DNA from: Phycisphaeraceae bacterium | Lineage (GTDB): Bacteria > Planctomycetota > Phycisphaerae > Phycisphaerales > Phycisphaeraceae | Length of the DNA stretch: 45,108 nucleotides | Assembly (NCBI GenBank): GCA_020851465.1 | Contig: JADZCR010000007.1 | Location: 65,561 to 110,668, forward strand | Reading direction: 5' to 3' | Part shown: positions 26,548 through 34,467 of the stretch, piece after piece | How the letters are laid out: every line of letters starts with the position of its first letter | How positions within the stretch are numbered: position 1 is the first letter of the stretch | Program-made: the position numbers and the translations under genes | Notes under the pieces: generated by a model | Databases searched by the model: none | Told to the model about the DNA's origin: nothing | What the model saw: the letters and a program-made list of their open reading frames with translations, nothing else

Positions 26548-27042
26548 CTAATCCTTCGCCAGTTCTTTGGTCCGAAACTCCGTTTCACCTTTGAGCCGGG
26601 TGGTCTCTGCGCGAAGCAAATAGGTGATATCCGGTCCAAGCGTTTGTGCTTTTTTGAACTCCGGTTCCGCTGGTTTCATACCACGCGGAACATTTCCGTA
26701 GCGAAATCCCTTGACCTTGACCGGCTTGTCAGGATTGGCCTGAATCAGCGACCAGATGGGGGTCGCATCAGAATTGGCTTTCAATTCCGACGCAATAAAC
26801 ACCTGTAACTTCGTGAGTTCATATTCTTTATCGAACGTGAAGACGACAGGAAACACGCCGGCTTGTGTTTCCGCGGTCAGTTTTCGCGGTCGTCGTCCAT
26901 TAGTCGGTTGTACGACGCTTTCGGGCCGGAGCTGGTAAACGATGCGGATTTCTTCACGCTCGAACAGGCTGGTGAAAAAATAGACGTACGATCCTCCGAG
27001 CAAAACCGCTATGACAATCAGCGCCCAGGTTCGTGTTCCCAT
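26548..27042 (-). CDS. Membrane-anchored hypothetical protein
   Basis: 164 residues. An N-terminal hydrophobic helix (ALIVIAVLLGGSYVYFFTSLF, about 7-27) probably anchors it in the membrane with the rest outside. The exported part has a beta-rich look (IRIVYQLRPE, VFPVVFTFDKEYELTKLQVFI). No known motif. It is divergent from a pseudopilin gene only 50 bases away, so the two may share a regulatory region. Confidence 0.7.
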   Translation of the reverse strand: MGTRTWALIVIAVLLGGSYVYFFTSLFEREEIRIVYQLRPESVVQPTNGRRPRKLTAETQAGVFPVVFTFDKEYELTKLQVFIASELKANSDATPIWSLIQANPDKPVKVKGFRYGNVPRGMKPAEPEFKKAQTLGPDITYLLRAETTRLKGETEFRTKELAKD

Positions 27043-27092
27043 GGCAATACCTCAAGCGATGGTACGTATGACAAATTGAGGAGGAGCCTCTA

Positions 27093-27824
27093 ATGAGAAC
27101 GCATCACGGCTGTCACTATTTCATTACGGCGCGAGATTGCTCCGTTGCTGTCCGTGCGTTCACCCTCGTCGAACTGCTTGTCGTCATCGCCATCATTGCG
27201 ATTCTCATTGGCATGCTTCTGCCGGCCCTTGGTATGGGCAAGGAGGCAGGTCGGCGGATCGCCTGCGCGAGTAATCTGCGGCAATTCGGACAGAGTCTCA
27301 CCATCTATGCGAACGACAACAAGGGTTCGTACACGCCGCGCTACGGCGGGGCGCTGCCTCGATGGCCCGCACTCCTTGAATACAACTACCAGGTTGTCAC
27401 GCTCCTGATCTGCCCCAGCGACGGGACAGACCCTGCAACCGGTGCGTTGAATCCCGCTTATCCCACCGATGCGGCACCGCGCAGCTACATCATCAACGGA
27501 TGGAATGATTACTTCGGCACCGACAGTTACACCGACGCGATGCTCGAACAGAACGTCAAAGTTCCATCCGAAACCATTCTGTTTGGTGAAAAAGTCCACA
27601 GCAGCGCGCATTACTACATGGACCTTTTGGAAAGCATCGGCAACGACGCAACGGAGTTGGAACAAAGCCGCCATCTCGGCTCAGGGCCAGGCTCGCGCGG
27701 CGGAGCCTCCAACTTTGTTTACGCCGACGGTCACACCGGCACGCTTCCCTTCGGCGGTTCATTGAATCCGGTGAACCAGTGGGCGGTGATCGACGCAGTT
27801 CGCAATACAGTCGTGGCGTACTGA
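27093..27824 (+). CDS. Pseudopilin-like protein
   Basis: 243 residues, ATG 27093 with AGGAGG upstream. A 22-residue leader precedes the cleavage site [17 protein letters not shown], followed by [26 protein letters not shown], the typical planctomycete pseudopilin layout. [17 protein letters not shown] at the C-terminus is the DG part of the H-X9-DG motif, though the nearest His is further away. Likely processed by prepilin peptidase and held in the inner membrane. Function unknown. Confidence 0.88.
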   Translation: MRTHHGCHYFITARDCSVAVRAFTLVELLVVIAIIAILIGMLLPALGMGKEAGRRIACASNLRQFGQSLTIYANDNKGSYTPRYGGALPRWPALLEYNYQVVTLLICPSDGTDPATGALNPAYPTDAAPRSYIINGWNDYFGTDSYTDAMLEQNVKVPSETILFGEKVHSSAHYYMDLLESIGNDATELEQSRHLGSGPGSRGGASNFVYADGHTGTLPFGGSLNPVNQWAVIDAVRNTVVAY

Positions 27825-27909
27825 AAAAATAAAATCCGTCGCGGCTCACGCACAGATCAGCAACTCGTCGTCTCTATACCGTGCCCTGATTCTTCGTTAT
27901 CCTCGCGTT

Positions 27910-28797
27910 ATGCGTCTTGTCTCTCTTTCCAGCGGCACGGGTTGGCATGTCGGCGATCTGGCACGCGCTGCCGGGTTGCTTGGTCACAAGCTCTTCGCCT
28001 GTTCATGGCGAAACCTCGTGGGGCGTGTCGGTCTGGCTCCGGCCATCTCGGTGGATGGTTGCATCCTTGATGCGACGCAGCCGACGGTTGTGCTGTTACG
28101 CACCATGCCGCCGGGGTCGCTCGAGCAGATTGTTTTCCGCATGGATTTGATGCAGCGACTCGAAAGCAGCGGTGTGCATGTGGTGAATCCTCCGCGTGCC
28201 ATCGAAGTGGCTGTCGATAAATACCTCGCGCTGGCGCGACTTGAAGCGGCGGCTGTTCTCGTGCCGGAGACGGTGGTTTGTCAGAAGTTGAGCGATGCAC
28301 GTGAGGCGTTTCATCAGCTTGGCGGAGATGTGGTCATCAAGCCGATTTTCGGATCAGAAGGTTTCGGTCTTACGCGAGTCAGCGATGCCGATACCGCCGA
28401 TCGTATTTTTGCCGCCCTCGAACGAATCCAATCCGTCATCTACCTTCAGCGTTTCGTGCCGCATGGCGGAGAAGACCTGAGGCTTTTCGTATTAGGTAAC
28501 CGGGTCATTGCTGCGATGCGACGTCGTGCTGCTGATTGGCGGACGAATGTCGCACGCGGCGCGTCGGGTGAGCCATTCGTCGCCGACTCGACGCTCAGTG
28601 AATTGGCGGTTCGGGCTGCCGGGAGTTGCGAGGCTCTTGTGGCGGGCGTGGATGTGGCGATTGATCCAAAGCGAGGCCCGCTGGTGCTTGAGGTCAACGC
28701 TGTGCCCGGATGGCGCGAGCTTTCGCGTGTGACTGGTCGAGATATCGCGGTTGAGGTTCTGCGTTTTGCGCTTGCCGGTGCGGTTAAAGTATCGTGA
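27910..28797 (+). CDS. RimK-like ATP-grasp ligase of coenzyme cluster
   Basis: A 295-residue ATP-grasp protein. VVNPPRAIEVAVDKYLALARLE, the ATP-binding VVIKPIFGSEGFG, LQRFVPHGGEDLRLFVLGNRVIAAMRRR and the metal-binding VLEVNAVPGW form the RimK/MptN fold. Family members add glutamate or similar amino acids to a carboxylate. It begins a run of five genes for the methanofuran-type coenzyme and its stop overlaps the next start. I infer a role in attaching glutamates to the coenzyme. No ribosome-binding site precedes ATG 27910; TATCCT ends six bases upstream. Confidence 0.82.
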   Translation: MRLVSLSSGTGWHVGDLARAAGLLGHKLFACSWRNLVGRVGLAPAISVDGCILDATQPTVVLLRTMPPGSLEQIVFRMDLMQRLESSGVHVVNPPRAIEVAVDKYLALARLEAAAVLVPETVVCQKLSDAREAFHQLGGDVVIKPIFGSEGFGLTRVSDADTADRIFAALERIQSVIYLQRFVPHGGEDLRLFVLGNRVIAAMRRRAADWRTNVARGASGEPFVADSTLSELAVRAAGSCEALVAGVDVAIDPKRGPLVLEVNAVPGWRELSRVTGRDIAVEVLRFALAGAVKVS

Positions 28798-29693
28798 TGA
28801 ACCGCGATACCTCGAGTAATGATGAAATCCTCGGCTTTACCGTCGGCCAGCTCGCGCAACTGGCGTGTATTGCTGAGGTCAGTGCAGCCAAAGCCGGCAA
28901 TGTGACCGTCAATCAATCATTCAGCGATACGAACTGGCTCGATTTTGTCGCCAGCGCATTGGCGATTGGTCCGGTACTCGACCGCTGCGCCGAGCAGGGT
29001 GTCGGAGCGACGGTTCTGCAATGTGTTCGCGCGACTCAGGCTGTGGCGCGGGGCAATACCAACCTGGGCATGATCCTGCTGCTGGCTCCGTTATGCGCTG
29101 TGCCTCTGGATAAACCGCTGGAGACCGAGGTTCCGCGTGTGCTGGCGGAATTGACGCAGGCCGACGCCGACGCGGTGTACGAAGCGATCGCCCTTGCGCG
29201 ACCGGGCGGGCTTGGCCGTGTAGAACACGGCGACGTGCATGACCGGCCAAAGATGAGTCTGATCTCCGCGATGACCCTGGCAGCCGACCGCGATGCGATC
29301 GCCAGGCAATACGCCAGCGGATTCGATGACATTTTCAAACGCATCGTGCCCGATCTGATTGTGCTCGCGCAACGCTATCCTCTCGATGCAGCGATTACAT
29401 GGGTGCATGTGGCGCAGATGGGAGCTGAAGCAGATACGTTGATCCGTCGGAAATGCGGCGACGAGGCTGCCCATGAATGTCAGGATCGGGCAGCGGAAGT
29501 GTTCGAGGCTGCACTCAAGGGTGACCCACAGACACGCGCCAAGTTCGTCGAATTGGACAAATACCTGCGTGCGGAGGGTAACCTGCGAAATCCGGGAACA
29601 TCCGCGGATCTTATCGCAGCAGGCCTTTTCGTCGCACTGCGCAATGGTGCGATCAAGTTGCCGACCGCGTGGGCACAACCCATGCGGCCGTGA
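28797..29693 (+). CDS. CitG-like (triphosphoribosyl-dephospho-CoA synthase family) protein
   Basis: 298 residues. ATG 28797 overlaps the preceding stop (TGATG), so translation is coupled. It is all-helical with the CitG family motifs in altered form: SAAKAGNVT for the usual KPG, RGNTNLGMILLLAPL for NTHKG, and RPGGLGRVEHGDVHD. CitG makes the prosthetic group precursor of citrate lyase, but no citrate lyase genes are here. CitG-like genes do occur in bacterial H4MPT/methanofuran gene islands, where their reaction has not been shown. I assign it only to the cluster. Confidence 0.8.
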   Translation: MNRDTSSNDEILGFTVGQLAQLACIAEVSAAKAGNVTVNQSFSDTNWLDFVASALAIGPVLDRCAEQGVGATVLQCVRATQAVARGNTNLGMILLLAPLCAVPLDKPLETEVPRVLAELTQADADAVYEAIALARPGGLGRVEHGDVHDRPKMSLISAMTLAADRDAIARQYASGFDDIFKRIVPDLIVLAQRYPLDAAITWVHVAQMGAEADTLIRRKCGDEAAHECQDRAAEVFEAALKGDPQTRAKFVELDKYLRAEGNLRNPGTSADLIAAGLFVALRNGAIKLPTAWAQPMRP

Positions 29694-29762
29694 GATTTCA
29701 TGCGGCCCGCTCCGCCTGCGGTAACTTGTTTTGAATCAGCATCATTCTTCACACGCGATGTC

Positions 29763-29775
29763 GTATCATTGATAC
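29763..29775. promoter_or_regulatory. Perfect 13-base palindrome before mfnD-like gene
   Basis: GTATCA-T-TGATAC at 29763-29775 ends three bases before ATG 29779. It could be an operator. It overlaps TATCAT, a good -10-like sequence, so a repressor bound here might block both transcription and ribosome access. Confidence 0.4.
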
Positions 29776-29778
29776 AGG

Positions 29779-30759
29779 ATGCGCATCCTTATTTTTGAGC
29801 ATATCTGCGGGGGCGGGCTTTCGGGCGAGGAACTGACTTCAAAACTCGTTTGGGAAGGCGGGGCGATGCTCCGCGCGGTGGTCGAGGATTTTGTCGCTCT
29901 GGGGCATGAAGTCATTACCACGCTCGATGAACGAGTGCCGCTCGACCTGACTGGCGCCAAGGTGACGCGAGTGCCTGCGGGATCTGATTTCGATGCGGTG
30001 TTTGACCGGCTGGTGAAGTCGGCGGATGCAGCACTGGTCATCGCACCGGAGTTTGACGGATTGCTGCTGCGCTGGATCGAGCGGGTCGAGTCATCGGGTG
30101 TTCGCTCATTGGGATGCGAAGCCGACGCAGTCAGATTGGTATCCGACAAATACAAGCTCTGTGATGTGCTTAGTCGTTTGGGTATTCCCACGCCGGTGAC
30201 GACACTGGGGCTGCCCGAAAAGTTGATGAATGGGCCGGTGGTCGTCAAACCACGCAGCGGTGCGGGATGCGAGCGGACATTCGTCTGTCACACAGTCGAA
30301 GACTTCAGCCGTCTGCCGCGAGCGGATGACTGGATCGTGCAGCCGTTGATTCCCGGTCTGGCGAGCAGTGCTGCGTTCATTGTTCATAACGGTAAACCGC
30401 GACCGCTCCGCGCTGGTGAACAGTTCGTGCGCGGCAGGCAGCAGTTTTACTACCACGGCGGACGGATGCCGCTGCCCATCCGTCTCGCCGAGCGGGCGTT
30501 TGCCCTGGCGGAACGAGCTGTACGCGCTGTTCCCGGACTGCGCGGATATGTCGGCGTCGATCTCGTGCTGGGTGATGCGCCTGCAGGGGATCATGTCATC
30601 GAAGTTAACGCCCGGCTGAGCGTCGCATACGTCGGACTGAGACAACTCTGCAAGACGAGCGTGGCCGCTGCGCTGCTCAACCCCGCTGCGCCGTTGGCGT
30701 GGAAAGACGGCGTGGTGAGCTATGACGCATCAGGACGTATCGGCTGGGAGAGCACTTGA
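29779..30759 (+). CDS. mfnD: MfnD-like ATP-grasp ligase
   Basis: 326 residues. The N-terminus MRILIFEHICGGGLSGEEL and the ATP-grasp core (VSDKYKLCDVLSRLGIPTP, VVVKPRSGAGCERTF, DWIVQPLIPG, HVIEVNARLSVAYVGL) fit the MfnD group, tyramine(or tyrosine)-glutamate ligase of methanofuran-type coenzymes. In methylotrophic bacteria the analogue methylofuran carries tyrosine in place of tyramine, which would explain the absence of a tyrosine decarboxylase here. Its stop overlaps the next start (TGATG). Confidence 0.75.
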   Translation: MRILIFEHICGGGLSGEELTSKLVWEGGAMLRAVVEDFVALGHEVITTLDERVPLDLTGAKVTRVPAGSDFDAVFDRLVKSADAALVIAPEFDGLLLRWIERVESSGVRSLGCEADAVRLVSDKYKLCDVLSRLGIPTPVTTLGLPEKLMNGPVVVKPRSGAGCERTFVCHTVEDFSRLPRADDWIVQPLIPGLASSAAFIVHNGKPRPLRAGEQFVRGRQQFYYHGGRMPLPIRLAERAFALAERAVRAVPGLRGYVGVDLVLGDAPAGDHVIEVNARLSVAYVGLRQLCKTSVAAALLNPAAPLAWKDGVVSYDASGRIGWEST

Positions 30760-31757
30760 TGGCTGTGCTGGCGCTGGATATCGGCGGAGCCAATATCAAG
30801 GCAGCCCATTCCGCTGGCGGGGCATGGTCCGTCTCATTTGCGCTTTGGAAAGAGCCGGAAAATCTGGCGGAAAAGCTCCGCGAAGTTGTGCGGTCAGGAC
30901 CCGGCTTTGACGAGTTGCGCGTAACGATGACCGGTGAGTTATGCGATTGCTTCGAGACCAAACGCCACGGAGTCAACCACATCCTCGATGCTGTCGAAAC
31001 GCTCGGCAGCGACTCAGTGCGCGTCTGGAGCACTGCGGAAAAGTATGTCGATGCCGCTGCTGCGCGTGCTGAGCCACTCAGGGTGGCTGCGTCGAACTGG
31101 CACGCGCTGGCGACCTGGGTTGCCCGGCGATTTCCCGAAGATCAGGCGCTGCTTGTCGATGTCGGCTCCACAACCACGGACATCATTCCGCTGTCACGCG
31201 GCCGGGTGGCGGCAAAGGGATCGACAGACATGGATCGTCTCGCCAATGCCGAGCTGGATTACCTTGGTGTTAAGCGGACGCCGTTGATGGCACTGGCGGA
31301 GGTGATCACCTGGCGTGAGCGAACATTTCCCCTGATGGCGGAGCGGTTCGCCACCCTTGACGATGTGCATCTGTTAACCGGGGATGTTCCGGAAAACTCT
31401 GACGACTGTGACACGGCTGACGGCCGGCCGAGGACCAGAACTTTTTCCGCCGCCCGGATCGTTCGCATGATCGGTGCCGATCTGGAGATGCTCACCGTCA
31501 ACGACGCAGTGGAAATCGCCCGGATATTCGCCGGGATACAGGAAAACCGGATTATCAGAGCCATCACTCGCGTTGCGACACACGATCCATGCCGGGTCGT
31601 CGTCAGTGGAAGCGGGGAATTCATGGCATGCCGTGGCGTGCATGCCTGGATGGATCAGGCGAAAGCAAAAATGGAAATCGTCCGTATGTCCGAAATGATC
31701 GGCAGCAAAGCGTCTGTCGCAGCTTGCGCGTGGGCACTGTTGAGGTTGCAGTCTTGA
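30759..31757 (+). CDS. mfnF: MfnF-like ASKHA/hydantoinase-family protein
   Basis: 332 residues from ATG 30759, coupled to the mfnD stop. Two phosphate-binding motifs of the ASKHA fold are visible: LALDIGGANIKAA near the start and LLVDVGSTTTDIIPL in the middle, followed by GRVAAKGSTDMDRLANAELDYLGV and VVVSGSGEFMA. This is the H4MPT-linked C1 transfer pathway protein family, to which archaeal MfnF belongs. MfnF joins the furan unit to the gamma-glutamyl-tyramine unit. Function by family and cluster. Confidence 0.8.
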   Translation: MAVLALDIGGANIKAAHSAGGAWSVSFALWKEPENLAEKLREVVRSGPGFDELRVTMTGELCDCFETKRHGVNHILDAVETLGSDSVRVWSTAEKYVDAAAARAEPLRVAASNWHALATWVARRFPEDQALLVDVGSTTTDIIPLSRGRVAAKGSTDMDRLANAELDYLGVKRTPLMALAEVITWRERTFPLMAERFATLDDVHLLTGDVPENSDDCDTADGRPRTRTFSAARIVRMIGADLEMLTVNDAVEIARIFAGIQENRIIRAITRVATHDPCRVVVSGSGEFMACRGVHAWMDQAKAKMEIVRMSEMIGSKASVAACAWALLRLQS

Positions 31758-31801
31758 CGTCTGGTGCAATCGTCGGTTTGACGTGACGAGAGGTGTTCGC
31801 G

Positions 31802-32407
31802 ATGTCGGTTTCTCCCATTCATGTCGTGAAGCTCGGCGGGAGCCTGCTCGATCTTTCCGATCTGCTGACACGATTCGAGCAATGGCGCAAGACACAGTCG
31901 GCAACCATGCTGCTGGTCGTCGGTGGCGGTGCGGCAGCGGATGTCGTGCGCGATTTTGACCGGGCTTTCAGTCTCGATGAATCCGTCGCCCACTGGCTGG
32001 CGATTCGTGCGATGCGGTTGAACGCGGAAATGCTCGCATCCGTGATGAAAGATTCCGAACTTGTTGGGAATCGACAGTCTTGCGAAGCCGCGTGGAAGCG
32101 GAAAAAGCTCGCGATCATGGAGCCTGTCGCATGGCTGGAGCGTGAAGCGGATGAAGGCGTTCACATTCCGCATCGTTGGACGTTCACGAGCGACTCGATC
32201 GCTGCTCACGCAGCATCGAGGCTGGGTGCGTGCAGGCTTACACTCCTGAAATCAACACTTCCGGACGGTAATTGCGATCCCGAACAAGCAGCAAAATGCG
32301 GGATCGTCGATGCAGATTTTCCTGCGGCATGTTCCAGGATCGCTGCGGTTGAGATCGTCAATTTGCGCGAGCACCCACCCGCTTGTTGTGATCTGAGACG
32401 CGCGTAG
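31802..32407 (+). CDS. mfnE: MfnE-like amino acid kinase family protein
   Basis: 201 residues from ATG 31802, which has GAGAGG eight bases upstream. Amino acid kinase motifs are present: HVVKLGGSLLD, LLVVGGGAAADVVR and WTFTSDSIAAHAA. The family counterpart in methanogens, MfnE, phosphorylates the furan intermediate F1-P to a pyrophosphate for coupling by MfnF, encoded just upstream. The last 50 bases overlap the end of mfnB on the other strand. Confidence 0.8.
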   Translation: MSVSPIHVVKLGGSLLDLSDLLTRFEQWRKTQSATMLLVVGGGAAADVVRDFDRAFSLDESVAHWLAIRAMRLNAEMLASVMKDSELVGNRQSCEAAWKRKKLAIMEPVAWLEREADEGVHIPHRWTFTSDSIAAHAASRLGACRLTLLKSTLPDGNCDPEQAAKCGIVDADFPAACSRIAAVEIVNLREHPPACCDLRRA

Positions 32408-33086
32408 CCAGAGCACGAACACACGAACACTCGATGGTTTTTTCCCGCGCGCCATCCGGACAGGCTGCACCGCGTACCGCCACGATGTCCGGTTCGAGTT
32501 GCAGTGCTTTTTCCAAGCTCTCACCCGCCAGCGAACCCGCCAGAGCGACGAGGATGTCAGCTTTGCGTGCAGCGGTGATGAGTGTTGACAGCTCGCGGCT
32601 GGTCAACCAGTCGAACAGGCCGGCACCGTCCTTCACTGCGGTATCGATGAGAAACCCCGCCGCGCGATGATGTTGTGCCCAGTCGAATACTTCGGTGACA
32701 GGCGGCGATCCGGCTCGCTGGTAGTCGGCGTATGCCGCCGCAACAGGCCGGGCGAGGCCATAGGTTTGAAAGCGTTTCTCCAGCATATCGGGCCAGGAGT
32801 TCCGCTGCTGTGCGTTGGCCAGACCGATTTTGATGTATTCAAATCCAGTCGGCAGCGTGATGGGTGGGTGATCGAGCAGTTCACCTCCGGCTGCGCTGAT
32901 CGGTTTCCGCCCAGCGACTTTCTGAATGATCTCGGTAAGTATTTGAGCATCAACCGGACCGAGTGAGCCGCGACAAGGTTCTTTGGCGTCGATGATGTCA
33001 GCACCACAATTTACAGCGATGTCGGCTTCAGCAGCGTTTCGCACGCTCACGAGCAGTTTGACTGATCGGGGTTCGAGTCCGGTCAT
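32358..33086 (-). CDS. mfnB: (5-Formylfuran-3-yl)methyl phosphate synthase
   Basis: 242 residues. MfnB makes the furan ring precursor from two glyceraldehyde 3-phosphates. The TIM-barrel family signatures are clear: KLLVSVRNAAEA, GADIIDAKEPCRGSLG with Lys35, FLIDTAVKDG with Lys152 (the two catalytic lysines of the family), VALAGSL and VAVRGAAC. ATG overlaps the truD stop by four bases (ATGA), so it is translated after truD, and its 3' end overlaps mfnE. This is the firmest assignment in the cluster. Confidence 0.92.
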   Translation of the reverse strand: MTGLEPRSVKLLVSVRNAAEADIAVNCGADIIDAKEPCRGSLGPVDAQILTEIIQKVAGRKPISAAGGELLDHPPITLPTGFEYIKIGLANAQQRNSWPDMLEKRFQTYGLARPVAAAYADYQRAGSPPVTEVFDWAQHHRAAGFLIDTAVKDGAGLFDWLTSRELSTLITAARKADILVALAGSLAGESLEKALQLEPDIVAVRGAACPDGAREKTIECSCVRALATRVSDHNKRVGARAN

Positions 33087-34402
33087 CCTTCTTCCCCCGT
33101 TTCCTCCGCGGCGGCGTGGTCGTCGGACTTCATGATCTCACGCAAAATACTCGTCGCAAAAGAGCCTCGCGGCAATTCAAAGGCCGTTCGGATATATGGC
33201 CCATGTTCATCCACACCGCCGGAAATCTCCGCATCACGCAAGGTGGTGCGCATCGGCCTGCGGCTTCCCTGGGCGGTACCCTGTGGACCGCCGGCGAAAT
33301 TGGATTCATCGACATCAAAACTTCGCAGGGCTTCTTCTTCCCACGTCAAAACCTGGCCGGCGGGTTTTGTCATGCCGATGCCCCACATCGGCCCTGACGG
33401 TGACACGGCAAGCGAGGCGATGCGGCCGCCGTCAGCGTTCTCTGTGTCTGCGGTTGCCTGATCGACGGCAAACACGGCGCGGCTGTCGTGTTTCCACGCC
33501 AGGTCGCCGTCCACCAGGCGGGCGAATAATCCGCGCTCGATTCGTTCGCGGAGTACGCGATTGAAGACCTCGCTCTGGAACGCGCTGATGAGAAACTCGC
33601 GCTGCTGGAGTTCGATCGCACGCACCGCCGCCTCAGGGCCTTTGCCGCCACGCAGCGCATCAAGTGCCTGACGATCGGGCTTGAGGTGTCGAGGCCAGAG
33701 TTCCAGCGCAGCAGCGTAGTCGCTGCGTTCATAGGCCTCGCGCGCTGCACGGGTCTGCTCGTAGTCCGTCTCACGCGGCTCACCAAGCATCAGATCGAGC
33801 ATTTCCTGAAAGCGACCCAGCAGGAGCAACCGTCCAAGCTCACCATTGGTCTTGCGGTATCCAAACCTCTGCTCACCGACGTAGTTCGGGGCGCCTTGCG
33901 CGACCAGACGATCGAGAACACGCTTGGCGTGAATGACCGCGGTGGGTTCGACATTGCGGATTCGGATGACGAAGCGATTACCAGTCAGGTGGCCGCGACG
34001 GAGTTTGTTGCCGTGCCGCTGCGCCCAGAGGAGTTTGACTCGCGGTGTGTCCACGAGCTTCATCAATTCCTGATCTTTTGACTTGTCGGGCAGGTAAACC
34101 GACAAGTGCTGCCGTGTGATTGCGTGCTTGTCTTTCAGGCCGGCATACCCGATGTCACCCCGACCGACGCGGAACACGCGCGCCAGGTGGCGCACCACGT
34201 CACTGGTCGTCAGTTCCTGCTTTTCGATGAAGACGTAAAGGTGTTCGCCGGTACCTGAAGGTTCGTAAAGCGGCTGCTCGTCAACAAGGAAATCTTCAGG
34301 GCGTTGCTTGATGACGCCGCCGATACCGGGAATCTCTCCCGTCAGGAAGGTCAGCTTTCGGATGTCGGATTTCGGATTGGACGAGGAAGACACTGCACTC
34401 AT
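33083..34402 (-). CDS. truD: tRNA pseudouridine synthase D
   Basis: 439 residues from ATG 34402. GGVIKQRPEDFLVDEQPLYEPSGTGEHLYVFIEK is the TruD N-terminus, with the catalytic Asp in GYAGLKDKHAITRQ, then NRFVIRIRN and NYVGEQRFGYR. TruD makes pseudouridine 13 in tRNA. The C-terminal part is complete and somewhat long. It follows ilvE by 65 bases and overlaps mfnB, an odd coupling of tRNA modification with coenzyme synthesis. Confidence 0.93.
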   Translation of the reverse strand: MSAVSSSSNPKSDIRKLTFLTGEIPGIGGVIKQRPEDFLVDEQPLYEPSGTGEHLYVFIEKQELTTSDVVRHLARVFRVGRGDIGYAGLKDKHAITRQHLSVYLPDKSKDQELMKLVDTPRVKLLWAQRHGNKLRRGHLTGNRFVIRIRNVEPTAVIHAKRVLDRLVAQGAPNYVGEQRFGYRKTNGELGRLLLLGRFQEMLDLMLGEPRETDYEQTRAAREAYERSDYAAALELWPRHLKPDRQALDALRGGKGPEAAVRAIELQQREFLISAFQSEVFNRVLRERIERGLFARLVDGDLAWKHDSRAVFAVDQATADTENADGGRIASLAVSPSGPMWGIGMTKPAGQVLTWEEEALRSFDVDESNFAGGPQGTAQGSRRPMRTTLRDAEISGGVDEHGPYIRTAFELPRGSFATSILREIMKSDDHAAAEETGEEG

Positions 34403-34467
34403 TCCTATCGCGTAGGGCTGTCGGACTCGACTTGATGAATCAGACAGCAGCCTCGCTCTATCGGAAA

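Noticed and set aside
28797..29693. Calling the CitG-like protein a citrate lyase maturation enzyme
   Set aside because: No citrate lyase or malonate decarboxylase genes are nearby, key motifs are altered, and the context is coenzyme synthesis for C1 transfer.
33069..33079. GGTTCGAGTCC, a tRNA T-loop-like sequence
   Set aside because: It encodes the first residues of mfnB on the minus strand, and no acceptor, D or anticodon arm can be drawn around it.
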